This document shows positions 45,072 through 54,246 of a DNA stretch of 64,000 nt, in pieces. Location: positions 220,613 to 284,612 of the forward strand of contig NZ_PEIB01000003.1 in the NCBI RefSeq assembly GCF_004116385.1, given 5' to 3'. Source of the stretch: Veronia nyctiphanis. Its GTDB lineage: Bacteria > Pseudomonadota > Gammaproteobacteria > Enterobacterales > Vibrionaceae. How positions within the stretch are numbered: the first letter of the stretch is position 1; each line of letters begins with the position of its first letter. The position numbers and the translations under genes are program-made. The notes below the pieces were generated by a model. It did not search any database. It was given only the letters and a program-made list of their open reading frames with translations, and was not told the DNA's origin.

Positions 45072-45899
45072 CTACCCCTTCACTGCCCCTGCGGTCATAC
45101 CGGAAATGATTTGTTTTGATGCAACGAAAGTAAAGATGATCGGCGGAATGGCCAGAAGCACACCCATTGCCATGATCGCTCCCCAATCAATGTTGTATTC
45201 AGTCAGTGAATTCACAATGTATACCGGGGTGGTTCGGGTACTGCGGTCAGAAATGGCATTGGCAATCAAAAACTCATTCCACGCGATTCTGAATGTAAAA
45301 ATAGAAGCGGCAGCAAGACCGGGTTGAATCACAGGCAGGATAATGTGATAAAACACCTGAAACGGATTTGCCCCGTCCATACGTGCCGCTTCCTCCAGCT
45401 GAATCGGGATTTGCTGGATAAAACTTTGAAGAATCCATATTACAAAGGGTAAGTTCATTGCTGTGTATATCAGAACAATACCGTTCAAGGTCCCATCAAT
45501 CTGATAATCGAACGTCCAAATACCAAACACGGGAACAAGCAAAACGGCTGGCGGTACCATACGCATAATCAGCGTGGTCATCGAGGCTACATCACGTCCC
45601 CAAAAACGATATCTGACGATAGCGTAAGCCGCCATACAGCCCGCCAACAGAGTGAGTGCTGTTGAGACAATAGCAACATAGAGCGAATTACTGACATTGT
45701 TTACGAGCGACTTGTCGTCCAACATCGTGGCGTAATTTTGTAATGTTGGCATAAAAAACCATGCCGTCGAGTCACTGAGAATATCGACCTTCAATTTGAA
45801 GGAGGTGACAAACATCAGAATGATGGGGCCCAGTGAAAACATAATTAACGTAAAGAGCACGGTGTAATACAAAATTGTGTTCGTTTTTGCTTTATTCAT
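45072..45899 (-). CDS. Carbohydrate ABC transporter permease (MalG type)
   Basis: About 275 residues from the Met of MNKAKTNTILYYTVLF. Six predicted helices and the EAA coupling loop LEEAARMDGANPFQVFYHII, typical of the second permease of CUT1 carbohydrate importers. Lies 13 bases after its partner permease. An upstream in-frame extension (to 45977) overlaps that gene and is not used. Confidence 0.92.
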   Translation of the reverse strand: MNKAKTNTILYYTVLFTLIMFSLGPIILMFVTSFKLKVDILSDSTAWFFMPTLQNYATMLDDKSLVNNVSNSLYVAIVSTALTLLAGCMAAYAIVRYRFWGRDVASMTTLIMRMVPPAVLLVPVFGIWTFDYQIDGTLNGIVLIYTAMNLPFVIWILQSFIQQIPIQLEEAARMDGANPFQVFYHIILPVIQPGLAAASIFTFRIAWNEFLIANAISDRSTRTTPVYIVNSLTEYNIDWGAIMAMGVLLAIPPIIFTFVASKQIISGMTAGAVKG

Positions 45900-45912
45900 T
45901 TGTCGCCACTCC

Positions 45913-46881
45913 TTAGTACTGCTCTGCTGCGGCTTTAAGCTTTTGTTGACGGGTTTCGCGCACTTTGTTGAAAGCAAACATCACAATCGTAATGACCAGA
46001 ACCAGCAGTAACAGCATGTTAGAAAGCGCTGCCGCTAAGCCAAGTTCCTGTGCGTCTGTCACCGTCTTGAATATCCTGAGAGACAGAATTTCGGTCGAGA
46101 GACCGGGCCCACCATTGGTCAAAATCATAATGACTTCGAGAACTTTGAATGCATCAATTAGGCGCAATAGTAATGTCACGATAAGAACGGGCAACATCAG
46201 GGGAATTTTGATGTACCAGATGAGGCTCCAACCTGATGCACCATCTAAACGAGCGGCTTCAACCACTGAACTTGACAAAGACTGCAGTGCGGCGAGGCAA
46301 AGGATCATCACAAACGGTGTCCACTGCCAGATGTCAGCCAAAATTATCGAGAACAGTGACCACGAGGGATCGGACAACCAAGGGACATTTTCAAAGCCGA
46401 GTGTGTTCAATATCTTGTTCAGAATACCGAACTGGGGGTTGTACATGTATCGCCACACCAGCCCAACAGCAATGGGAGCGATCATCATTGGAAGAATAAA
46501 AATTGTCCGGTAAACTGACATACCGCGTATCGGCCGCTCAAGCATCAACGCAAGACCTACCCCTAATACCATCTCTAAGAACACGACAGTAAAAGCGAAT
46601 GTCACCGTGACAAAAAACGATTCGATAAAGCCTTCATCATTCAGTAGCCAAATGTAATTACTCAGACCGGAGAACTCGGCATCTGAAAAAGGCTGGCTGG
46701 GACGCCAATCGAAAAAGCTGGCAGTTATCATGTAACCGACAGGATAAACAAGCGCAAACAACAGAATAATGGCAGCAGGAGCGATGAAGAAGTAAGGGGC
46801 TCCTTTGTTCATCCACTGAATCAATCTACCGGATGTTGCCTTTCCCGCCATTTCCATATTTGCTGACGACATAACTTGCAT
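45913..46881 (-). CDS. Carbohydrate ABC transporter permease (MalF type)
   Basis: About 322 residues; start chosen at the Met of MQVMSSANMEM (46879-46881), preceded by GGAAGTGG. Six helices and coupling loop VEAARLDGASGWSLIWYIKIP. First permease of the CUT1-type importer; directly follows the binding-protein gene. Confidence 0.91.
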   Translation of the reverse strand: MQVMSSANMEMAGKATSGRLIQWMNKGAPYFFIAPAAIILLFALVYPVGYMITASFFDWRPSQPFSDAEFSGLSNYIWLLNDEGFIESFFVTVTFAFTVVFLEMVLGVGLALMLERPIRGMSVYRTIFILPMMIAPIAVGLVWRYMYNPQFGILNKILNTLGFENVPWLSDPSWSLFSIILADIWQWTPFVMILCLAALQSLSSSVVEAARLDGASGWSLIWYIKIPLMLPVLIVTLLLRLIDAFKVLEVIMILTNGGPGLSTEILSLRIFKTVTDAQELGLAAALSNMLLLLVLVITIVMFAFNKVRETRQQKLKAAAEQY

Positions 46882-46932
46882 GGTCCACTTCCAAGTTTGA
46901 AGTAAGGGAGCTTTGCAGCTCCCCACCTATTT

Positions 46933-48273
46933 TTAGTTAAAGGTGTAGTAACCCGCTTTATCCATGATGCTTTTCACGGTTTTGTTGGTTTTGTTCAACG
47001 CCTCTTCAACACTCAGCTCACCTGTCATCGCTTTTGAAAGGTTAGTACCGAGTTCAGTGTTGATTTGTCCCCAAGATGGGATAATCGGACGCCAGTCTGG
47101 GTCAGCATCTTTCAACGCTTCACCGAAGATGGCCATCTGAGGGAATTTCTTCACTACATCAGGGTCTTGGTGCGTTGAGAAGCGTGATGGGTTACCGCCA
47201 GCGAGTGCAATTTTCTTGTCTGTCTCTTTCGAGGTCAGCCATTGCATCAGCAAGAAGGCCGCTTCTTTGTTTTGCGCATTTTTAGGGATTGCGATACCGA
47301 ATCCACCGGTCTGCGATGCAGAACGTACCCCTGTTGGGTGCTTCGCCCAGCCGACTTTTCCAACGATTTTCGATTTATTGGGATCATCAACTTCTCCCGC
47401 AATCACCGTGGTGTCTAGGTACATCGCAGCTTTACCCTGCAAGAAGGCATTCTTGGCTTCGGCAAAACCAAACGAGGTGCCACCTTCAGGACCGCACTCG
47501 AGAATTTGCTTTAACGCATTCCCTGCCTGAATGGCTTCTGGGCTATTGATGGTTGGGTTCCAGTTGTCATCAAAGATACGGCCGCCAAGTGGTGCTAAGT
47601 GAAGAAGGAAGGCGTGCGACGTTTGGTGACCAGATTTTCCACGAGATGCAAGGCCAGCCATGCCGGGTTCGAGTTTCTGAATTTTACAGGTAACGTCGAG
47701 AAGCTCTCCATAGTTAGTCGGCACTTTCAGATTATGCTTGTCGAAAATATCTTTCCGATAGCCCAACACTGATGTTTCAGAGCCAAAGGGAATACCAAAG
47801 AACGAGCCCGTAGGTCCCGGGAGATAGCCTTTTTTACCACCAGCAACACCAATATTCTGCACGTAGCCGTCAATCAAGTCGCCCGCATCATAATTAGGAT
47901 CTGACAGTTTTGGGTTCATGAAGAAACGTGCCAACGGCTCAATCTGATCAGCTGCCACGTAATCCGCTTTTGAAAATACCACATAGGCAATCAGATCGTA
48001 GTCACCTTTCCTTTTCGTCAGTTCCAACGTTTGTTTCTGGCGCATTGCAAGGTATTGAAGCTGGTCCACCTCCACCTCAATGCCCGTTTCTTTTTCAAAA
48101 TCCGGTAACACCTTCATAACAGCATCATAATGAGGATGAGCCGGAAAATTTACGACAAGTGTTTCACCTTCATACGGCTTGTAGGGGTTTGCGCTTACCA
48201 AAGATGAAACCATCATGGAAACTGCAGTCGCAGCCAACAAACCTGCTTTACGCTTACTTGTTGTCTTGTACAT
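46933..48273 (-). CDS. Extracellular solute-binding protein (carbohydrate ABC type)
   Basis: 446 residues with signal peptide (LLAATAVSMMVSSLVSA). Binding-protein family 1 fold: NFPAHPHYDAVMKVLPDFEKE at the first lobe, YLPGPTGSFFGIPFGSETSV, and the C-lobe ASQTGGFGIAIPKNAQ. It sits in the usual ATPase - binding protein - permease - permease order, so this is the main binding protein of the importer. The paralogue is at 39459-40811. Confidence 0.93.
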   Translation of the reverse strand: MYKTTSKRKAGLLAATAVSMMVSSLVSANPYKPYEGETLVVNFPAHPHYDAVMKVLPDFEKETGIEVEVDQLQYLAMRQKQTLELTKRKGDYDLIAYVVFSKADYVAADQIEPLARFFMNPKLSDPNYDAGDLIDGYVQNIGVAGGKKGYLPGPTGSFFGIPFGSETSVLGYRKDIFDKHNLKVPTNYGELLDVTCKIQKLEPGMAGLASRGKSGHQTSHAFLLHLAPLGGRIFDDNWNPTINSPEAIQAGNALKQILECGPEGGTSFGFAEAKNAFLQGKAAMYLDTTVIAGEVDDPNKSKIVGKVGWAKHPTGVRSASQTGGFGIAIPKNAQNKEAAFLLMQWLTSKETDKKIALAGGNPSRFSTHQDPDVVKKFPQMAIFGEALKDADPDWRPIIPSWGQINTELGTNLSKAMTGELSVEEALNKTNKTVKSIMDKAGYYTFN

Positions 48274-48344
48274 TTTTCCTCCCGCCTGTAGACGTCTTGT
48301 CTGTTGCTTCGCTTTAATTAAGGTCCTTCACGTCATTCCGTTGC

Positions 48345-49442
48345 TCAGTGGCTTGGGTAAAGTGCCTTTTCGGTTTTTGAATCAAAGATGTACATGTCTT
48401 TCTGTTTAAAATAGAGATCGATGTTCTGCCCCTGAACGGGCCGTTCTTCTGAGCTCACTTCGATAGACACTCGCGAGCCAGAGATTTCAGACACGATGAT
48501 CGTCTGAGAGCCGCAATACTCGGTGACGAGCACGGGTAAGGTAATTTTGTTGCAATCTGGCTTGTATTCCATCGAGAAAGCTGACGGCCTGAGTCCGATA
48601 AAGATGGTGTCATCTGTGAGTTTTCGGATTTCACTGTTCAACGCCGGATCAATGTCAAAGTCAAACGTTTCACCGGAGACACTAAAATCGTCACCGCGTT
48701 GGTGAATGTTCCCGGAAAGGAAGTTCATCGACGGTGAGCCCATGAAGCCCGCAACAAATTTATTGACCGGCCGACAGAACAAGTCTTCGGGAGTGCCGTG
48801 CTGCTGCACATAACCGTCATTCATCACAACGATTCGGTCACCGAGCGTCATCGCTTCAATCTGATCGTGAGTCACATAAATGATGTTTTTGTTGACCTTC
48901 TTCCTCATCAGGATCAACTCCGCACGCATCTGAGCACGCAGCTTGGCGTCGAGGTTAGATAGTGGCTCGTCCATCAGCAACGTTGATGCGTCTCTGGCTA
49001 AGGCCCTGCCCATTGCGACTCGCTGACGCTGTCCACCAGATAATTCACCCGGTTTACGATGAAGCAGGTGCTCAAGACCCAGCATCACCGACACTTCTTG
49101 TACCCGTTTAGCGATTGTCGCCTTATCAACTTTGGCAAGACGCAGTGCAAACGAGATGTTTTTTTCCACATTCATGTGCGGATACAGCGCGTAGTCCTGA
49201 AATACCATCGCGAGGTCGCGATCTCGTGGCTCTAGCTGACTCACTTCACGGTTGCCAATATAGATGTCGCCTGCAGACACGTTCTCTAAGCCTGCAATCA
49301 TCCGAAGCGTTGTAGACTTTCCGCAGCCGGACGGGCCAACCAAAACAGTGAATTCATTATCTTCAAACTCTAAATCCAAACCATGGATGACCTCCACATG
49401 GTCATACCGCTTCACCAAATTCTGAATTCTGATTTGTGGCAT
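48345..49442 (-). CDS. Carbohydrate ABC transporter ATP-binding protein (MalK/UgpC type)
   Basis: 365 residues: Walker A GPSGCGKST, signature LSGGQRQR, Walker B TLLMDEPLSNLD, switch VTHDQIEAM, and a C-terminal MalK-type regulatory OB domain (IFIGLRPSAFSMEY). First gene of the minus-strand transporter/cytochrome operon; the divergent region with two palindromes lies just upstream. Confidence 0.94.
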   Translation of the reverse strand: MPQIRIQNLVKRYDHVEVIHGLDLEFEDNEFTVLVGPSGCGKSTTLRMIAGLENVSAGDIYIGNREVSQLEPRDRDLAMVFQDYALYPHMNVEKNISFALRLAKVDKATIAKRVQEVSVMLGLEHLLHRKPGELSGGQRQRVAMGRALARDASTLLMDEPLSNLDAKLRAQMRAELILMRKKVNKNIIYVTHDQIEAMTLGDRIVVMNDGYVQQHGTPEDLFCRPVNKFVAGFMGSPSMNFLSGNIHQRGDDFSVSGETFDFDIDPALNSEIRKLTDDTIFIGLRPSAFSMEYKPDCNKITLPVLVTEYCGSQTIIVSEISGSRVSIEVSSEERPVQGQNIDLYFKQKDMYIFDSKTEKALYPSH

Positions 49443-49593
49443 TAGTTACTCCTAAGGTGCCCTGTACGTGTGGTTGGGTATTCATAAAAGCTTTAACCCA
49501 ACCACCCCATCTCTTCTGTTTGTGTGCAGTTGTTTCATCCCGCTTCGCATGTGAGCCGTGTTAAACACGTTAACGGGATGTAAAATTCGTTAC

Positions 49594-49612
49594 TGGTCTA
49601 TTTATAATACCA
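49594..49612. promoter_or_regulatory. Candidate operator for the GntR regulator, copy 2
   Basis: TGGTCT-ATTTATA-ATACCA, extended to a 21-bp symmetric site by flanking C and G. One mismatch (C for A) from the perfect palindrome. It is 152 bases upstream of the ATPase gene of the transporter operon. Confidence 0.65.
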
Positions 49613-49946
49613 GGATGGCAGTTTAGACCAGTGCGCGATGGTGGTTTTATGACCAAAAATTGAGATTAGTCATTAAATTCGCTGTAAGAGATATAGAATT
49701 GTTTCCATAGTGAGAATAAATAATTTAAATCACTGACATATATAAAATCCAGAAGTATATTTATTTTTTATTTATATATATCAATAGATTAAGTCGTGTA
49801 TTAAGGGGGTTGGTTTAATTTCTTCTAATATATTAAATTAATAGAAATCAATTATTTAATAACTTTTAATTCGTTAATTATTGCTATTTCAGCGTTCAGA
49901 TAGACGGAAGATCTACACTTTCTGATGTTGTTTGAATGAAATCAAC

Positions 49947-49965
49947 TGGTATGTTTACTATACCA
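49947..49965. promoter_or_regulatory. Candidate operator for the GntR regulator, copy 3
   Basis: TGGTAT-GTTTACT-ATACCA, perfect half-sites with a 7-base spacer, 77 bases upstream of the pdxA-like gene that starts the catabolic operon. Confidence 0.7.
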
Positions 49966-50041
49966 TCAAAGGGAAGATTGTTAATGAGTTGATAAAAAAT
50001 ACTCCGTTAACGTATTCGATTTCGGGAAATTGGAGACACAA

Positions 50042-51080
50042 ATGCGAACACATCCAATTGTCGCAGTCACGCTTGGAGACCCGTCGGGCATTGGTCCCGA
50101 GTTGATTGCAAAATTATTTGCTCACCCGGAGCGCAGTACTCATTGCAACTGTGTTCTTGTCGGTGACCCATGGGTCTGGGAGCAGGCTCAAAGCCTGACT
50201 GGTATGACACCCAACATAGTGCCTGTTTCTTCATTTATAGATGCACAAGATGCTGAGCCTGGCCAAATCTGTTTTTTGCCCGTGAACAGCATAGAAAGGC
50301 ACAAAGTGAAAACGAGCGAAGCAAATAGTGAAAGTGGCAGAGCTGTGCTCGATATCCTGTCTTTATGCCTTGACGCTGCCAAAAACCATGAAATTGACGC
50401 AATCTGTTTTGCACCGCTAAACAAGCAAGCAATGATCATGCTGGTATGCCCTATGAAGATGAGTTGCACTTCTTTGCTGATTATCTAACGTCGATAGCTA
50501 CTTCTGTGAATTCAATACACTAGGCAATATTTGGACATCACGTATTTCCTCTCACATCCCTCTGAAAGACGTTAAAGAACTCGTTACTCAACCCAGGATT
50601 GTTGAAGCAGGAAAGCTGATTTACCAGAGCCTGCAAAAAACGGGCATTGAAAGGCCAAAGGTCGCGGTTGCAGCGCTTAACCCTCACGGGGGCGATGGCG
50701 GCGTCTGTGGCCGTGAAGAAATTGACATTATCAAACCCGCCGTTGACGAGCTGAATGAACGAGGCTATCCCGTCGCAGGACCCTTTCCTGCTGATACCGT
50801 TTTTTTGAAGGTCAGAGATGGCGAATTTGATGCAGTCGTCACCATGTATCACGACCAAGGCCAGATAGCGATAAAGCTGCTGGGTTTTGAAAAAGGCGTC
50901 ACAGTGCAAGGTGGTTTGCCTGTTGTTATCACCACACCCGCCCACGGCACAGCGTTTGATATTGCGGGCCAGAATAAAGCCAACGTCAACGCCACATTAA
51001 ACGCCTATAACCTCGCATGTGTCATGGGCACATCAGAATTTCGCGCTCGAGAAGCAAGAGTCAAAGAGTTGGAGTCATAA
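50042..51080 (+). CDS. PdxA-family dehydrogenase, doubly frameshifted in this sequence
   Basis: NAD-dependent 4-hydroxythreonine-4-phosphate dehydrogenase family; 346 residues after repair. [20 protein letters not shown] at the start, metal/substrate histidine regions (HHAG-like, [22 protein letters not shown]) and NPHGGDGG. Breaks at about 50435 and 50487 are repaired by one A each, giving [14 protein letters not shown] and [15 protein letters not shown]. This resembles PdxA2-type enzymes of four-carbon sugar-acid catabolism, not vitamin B6 synthesis, given the context; but the DUF1537 kinase that usually partners them is absent. GGAG precedes ATG 50042. Confidence 0.87.
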
Positions 51081-52207
51081 TGAAAATAACATCTGTAAAG
51101 GCAAGGGTTTTTGAATGGAAAGGAAAGACCGTTCCTCCCGCCAACAATTTTTGCTCAAACGCCATGGACCAATTGTGGGACAAAGGCGATTCAATGGGGA
51201 CGTTTCGATTTCATGGCTGGACGGTGGTAGAAATAGAAACCGATACTGGCCTAGTGGGCATAGGTAATGTCGCACTGGCACCCAGAATAGCGAAGAATAT
51301 TATTGATCAATATCTGACCCCCCTGATTTTAGGTCACGACCCCTTTGACTACGAATACCTGTGGCAGCGTATGTATCGTTCGACCATGGCATGGGGCCGA
51401 AAGGGCATTGGCATGGCCGCTATTTCAGCAATTGATATTGCACTGTGGGACTTAATGGGGAAAGCAACAGGTCAGCCTGTTTTCAAGCTTCTTGGTGGCA
51501 GAACCAAAGAAAAAATCCCTTGCTATGCATCGAAATTATACCGAACTGACCTTGATGAGATGCAAAGAGAAGCCCAGTCGTACCTGGATCAGGGTTTTGA
51601 CATGATGAAAATGCGCTTTGGTTATGGGCCAAAAGATGGGCCACAAGGTGTGAGAGAGAATATAAAAAGCGTAGAAGCTGTGCGCGAGGTGATCGGCCCG
51701 GATGTCGACCTTATGCTTGAGTGTTATATGGGTTGGAACCTTGAGTACAGTAAACGGATACTGCCGAAGCTTGAAAAATTTGAGCCCCGATGGTTAGAGG
51801 AGCCGGTGATCCCTGATGACATAGACGGGTATGCAGAACTTAACAAACTCACAAGCATACCTATTTCTGGGGGAGAGCATGAGTTCACGAGCCATGGCTT
51901 TAAACAACTACTAGACAAGCAGGCAGTATCCGTCATCCAGTATGACACGAACCGTGTGGGTGGTATTACCGCAGCGAGAAAGATAAACGCACTGGCAGAG
52001 GTATATAGCGTGCCGGTTATCCCTCACGCTGGGCAAATGCACAATTATCACCTCACCATGTCTACTCTCGCCTCGCCCGTCTCAGAATATTTCCCGGTGC
52101 ATGATGTTGAGGTCGGAAACGAGCTGTTCTATTACATTTTTGAAGGCGATCCGGCCCCTGAGCAGGGTCATATTGATCTCGATGACAATAAACCGGCCTT
52201 GGCCTGA
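51080..52207 (+). CDS. Enolase-superfamily sugar-acid dehydratase (L-rhamnonate dehydratase-like)
   Basis: 375 residues from ATG 51080, which overlaps the pdxA-like stop by one base. Mandelate-racemase/muconate-lactonising fold: capping domain with [31 protein letters not shown], metal-ligand strands [21 protein letters not shown] and ISGGEHEF, and catalytic histidine in [12 protein letters not shown]. The pattern most resembles RhmD. The first metal-ligand position appears to be Glu where Asp is common. Substrate is likely an aldonate (pentonate or deoxyhexonate). Confidence 0.85.
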   Translation: MKITSVKARVFEWKGKTVPPANNFCSNAMDQLWDKGDSMGTFRFHGWTVVEIETDTGLVGIGNVALAPRIAKNIIDQYLTPLILGHDPFDYEYLWQRMYRSTMAWGRKGIGMAAISAIDIALWDLMGKATGQPVFKLLGGRTKEKIPCYASKLYRTDLDEMQREAQSYLDQGFDMMKMRFGYGPKDGPQGVRENIKSVEAVREVIGPDVDLMLECYMGWNLEYSKRILPKLEKFEPRWLEEPVIPDDIDGYAELNKLTSIPISGGEHEFTSHGFKQLLDKQAVSVIQYDTNRVGGITAARKINALAEVYSVPVIPHAGQMHNYHLTMSTLASPVSEYFPVHDVEVGNELFYYIFEGDPAPEQGHIDLDDNKPALA

Positions 52208-52259
52208 CGATCTCAGAAAAGTATCTCTCTGATTTCAACATCATTGAGTAAGGGTGAAC

Positions 52260-53267
52260 ATGACAGCATTCAGAGTTATTCAGTATCTAGACAGTAATGG
52301 TATCAACGTGGCGAAAGTCATCGACCATGACACCGTTCAGCCCCTTTTGCGGCCAGTAAGTCTCTACGAGCTTGCACTGACAGCAATGAAAGAAAAGGTT
52401 GCGCTTAGTTCACTCATTGAGGGTTCATTGGGTGACAAGCAGGTTCATTATCCTTCTCTTATTAGGCAGCAAACGATTCTCGCACCTATTAGTCACCCCG
52501 ACCCAGCGCATTGTCTAGTGAGCGGTACAGGCCTTACTCACCTTGGCAGCGCTGACACCCGTTCAGCAATGCACACCAAGATAGAGCAAAGCGAAGAAAA
52601 CCTCACTGACTCGATGAAAATGTTCAAAATGGGCGTTGATGACGGTAAAGCGAGTGCAGAAAGAGCAGCGTCGCAGCCCGAGTGGTTTTATAAAGGCAAC
52701 GGCAATATCGTTCAGCCGCCTTATCAAGCCATTAGTGCGCCCGACTTTGCAATGGACGCTGGCGAAGAGCCAGAATTGGTGGGCGTCTACATCAATGATG
52801 AAAACGGGAACCCTCATCGTATCGGCTTTGCCATTGCAAACGAGTTTTCAGACCATGTAACAGAGAAGCAGAATTACCTCTGGCTGGCACACTCAAAGCT
52901 CCGCCAATGCAGCATTGGTCCTGAATTGGTCATCGGCGATATTCCCAGCAGTCTTACTGGCGTCAGCCGTATTTATCGTGAAGGCAAAGTGCTGTGGGAA
53001 AAGCCGTTTGTCACCGGTGAAGACAACATGTCACACAATATCGCTAACTTGGAGCATCACCACTTTAAGTACGATCAATTCCGATCCCCGGGTGACTTAA
53101 ATATTCACTTTTTTGGCACATCGACGCTCAGCTTTGGCGATGCTATCTCAACACAAGACGGCGATATTTTCGAAATCAGTATTCCTGAGTTTGGACGTGC
53201 ATTAAGCAATCCGCTCAAGCACAGCAAACGGGAAAACGTCGAAACCGTCCAGGTTGAGAGCCTATAA
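52260..53267 (+). CDS. AraD1/GguC-type fumarylacetoacetate hydrolase-family protein
   Basis: About 335 residues from ATG 52260 (AAGG six bases upstream; GTG 52254 is an alternative). FAH-like fold with LVSGTGLTHLGSA, EPELVGVYIND (metal-ligand Glu) and GFAIANEFSDHV. AraD1/GguC relatives dehydrate 2-keto-3-deoxy-pentonates to 2-oxoglutarate semialdehyde, which is exactly the step expected between the dehydratase before it and the aldehyde dehydrogenase after it. Assignment to that reaction rests on family plus context. Confidence 0.83.
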   Translation: MTAFRVIQYLDSNGINVAKVIDHDTVQPLLRPVSLYELALTAMKEKVALSSLIEGSLGDKQVHYPSLIRQQTILAPISHPDPAHCLVSGTGLTHLGSADTRSAMHTKIEQSEENLTDSMKMFKMGVDDGKASAERAASQPEWFYKGNGNIVQPPYQAISAPDFAMDAGEEPELVGVYINDENGNPHRIGFAIANEFSDHVTEKQNYLWLAHSKLRQCSIGPELVIGDIPSSLTGVSRIYREGKVLWEKPFVTGEDNMSHNIANLEHHHFKYDQFRSPGDLNIHFFGTSTLSFGDAISTQDGDIFEISIPEFGRALSNPLKHSKRENVETVQVESL

Positions 53268-53289
53268 CGACTTCAGGGAGAAAAACGAA

Positions 53290-54234
53290 ATGGCAAAAGA
53301 TACCTTGGTGCTGAACCAAAAAAGCGCACATACCATTGGTTTCTTTGATGTTGAATCAGGCGAAGCAATCAAACAAATAAAAGTGGACGATTATCCACAC
53401 GAATTCGTTGTCGATTCAAAACAAGAGTATATTTATGTTGGCCACTACGGTGTTGAAAACTCCGGCATCATCGGCGACCACGGAGGCTGCTCAATCTTTG
53501 TGATTGAAATTGCAACAGGCGAACATGTCAGAACCATCAGTTGTTGGCCTTATTATCGAATTCATGGTCTTGCAATGGACGACCAAGACCGGCTTTATGC
53601 AATGAGTGAGTCTCATAACGTCATGGTTGTTTATGAAGACCCTAAAACGGCCAGCGCACCTGACCGCGCCATCCCCTCTGGCGGCCTGAAAACGCATTTG
53701 TTTTCGTTAACGAAAGATGGTCAAACCGCATATTGCCTGAATCTACTGAGTCACACTGTCACAAGAATCAAACCTTGGCAGCCGGCGTCGTCGTCCGAAG
53801 CCATGTATCCGGGCAAAAAACCGGAAGGCAACTGTCTGTCCAGCGATGGCAAAACGCTGTTTGTTACCAACAGATTGGATGACCAAATCGTCGCTGTCGA
53901 TACAGAGTCTCTGGAAGTCACAGGCCGCGCTGATACTGGCCGTGATCCGACGCGCGCCTATATCTCTCCTAAAAGCCAGATTTTCGTGACCAACTACGGT
54001 GGCCAATCCATCACTATTTTCAGCCAACAACTTGAAAATGAAGGCCAGATTGCGTTACCCGCCGACCCCATCGCTGTCAGCTTCCACCCAGATGGAAAGA
54101 CAGCCTACGTATCAATGACCAACGATGAGGTCGCCATCTTGGACGTGGAAACCACATCAATATCAACAACATTTCCGTGTTTGGCAGAGCCTGATGTGTC
54201 CTTCCTTCTGCCATCGTTTGCATTTAAATCATAA
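53290..54234 (+). CDS. YncE/lactonase-like beta-propeller protein
   Basis: About 314 residues from ATG 53290; AGGGAG lies just upstream. Repeats of the YVTN/lactonase type (KTLFVTNRLDDQIVAVD, SQIFVTNYGGQSITIF, KTAYVSMTNDEVAILD) indicate a seven-bladed propeller. There is no signal peptide, so it is cytoplasmic, unlike YncE. It may be a second sugar lactonase or a scaffold. The last 20-25 residues may be partly out of frame: a neighbouring frame reads NNISVFGRA, then PDVSFLLP resumes. Confidence 0.75.
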   Translation: MAKDTLVLNQKSAHTIGFFDVESGEAIKQIKVDDYPHEFVVDSKQEYIYVGHYGVENSGIIGDHGGCSIFVIEIATGEHVRTISCWPYYRIHGLAMDDQDRLYAMSESHNVMVVYEDPKTASAPDRAIPSGGLKTHLFSLTKDGQTAYCLNLLSHTVTRIKPWQPASSSEAMYPGKKPEGNCLSSDGKTLFVTNRLDDQIVAVDTESLEVTGRADTGRDPTRAYISPKSQIFVTNYGGQSITIFSQQLENEGQIALPADPIAVSFHPDGKTAYVSMTNDEVAILDVETTSISTTFPCLAEPDVSFLLPSFAFKS

Positions 54235-54246
54235 GGAAACTTGAGA

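Larger units (their letters stand above)
49443..50041. promoter_or_regulatory. Divergent regulatory region of the island
   Basis: 599 bases between the transporter operon (minus) and the catabolic operon (plus), very AT-rich from about 49680 to 49900. It carries two copies of the 19-bp palindrome, one near each operon (49594-49612, 49947-49965). No ORF of note. Confidence 0.8.
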
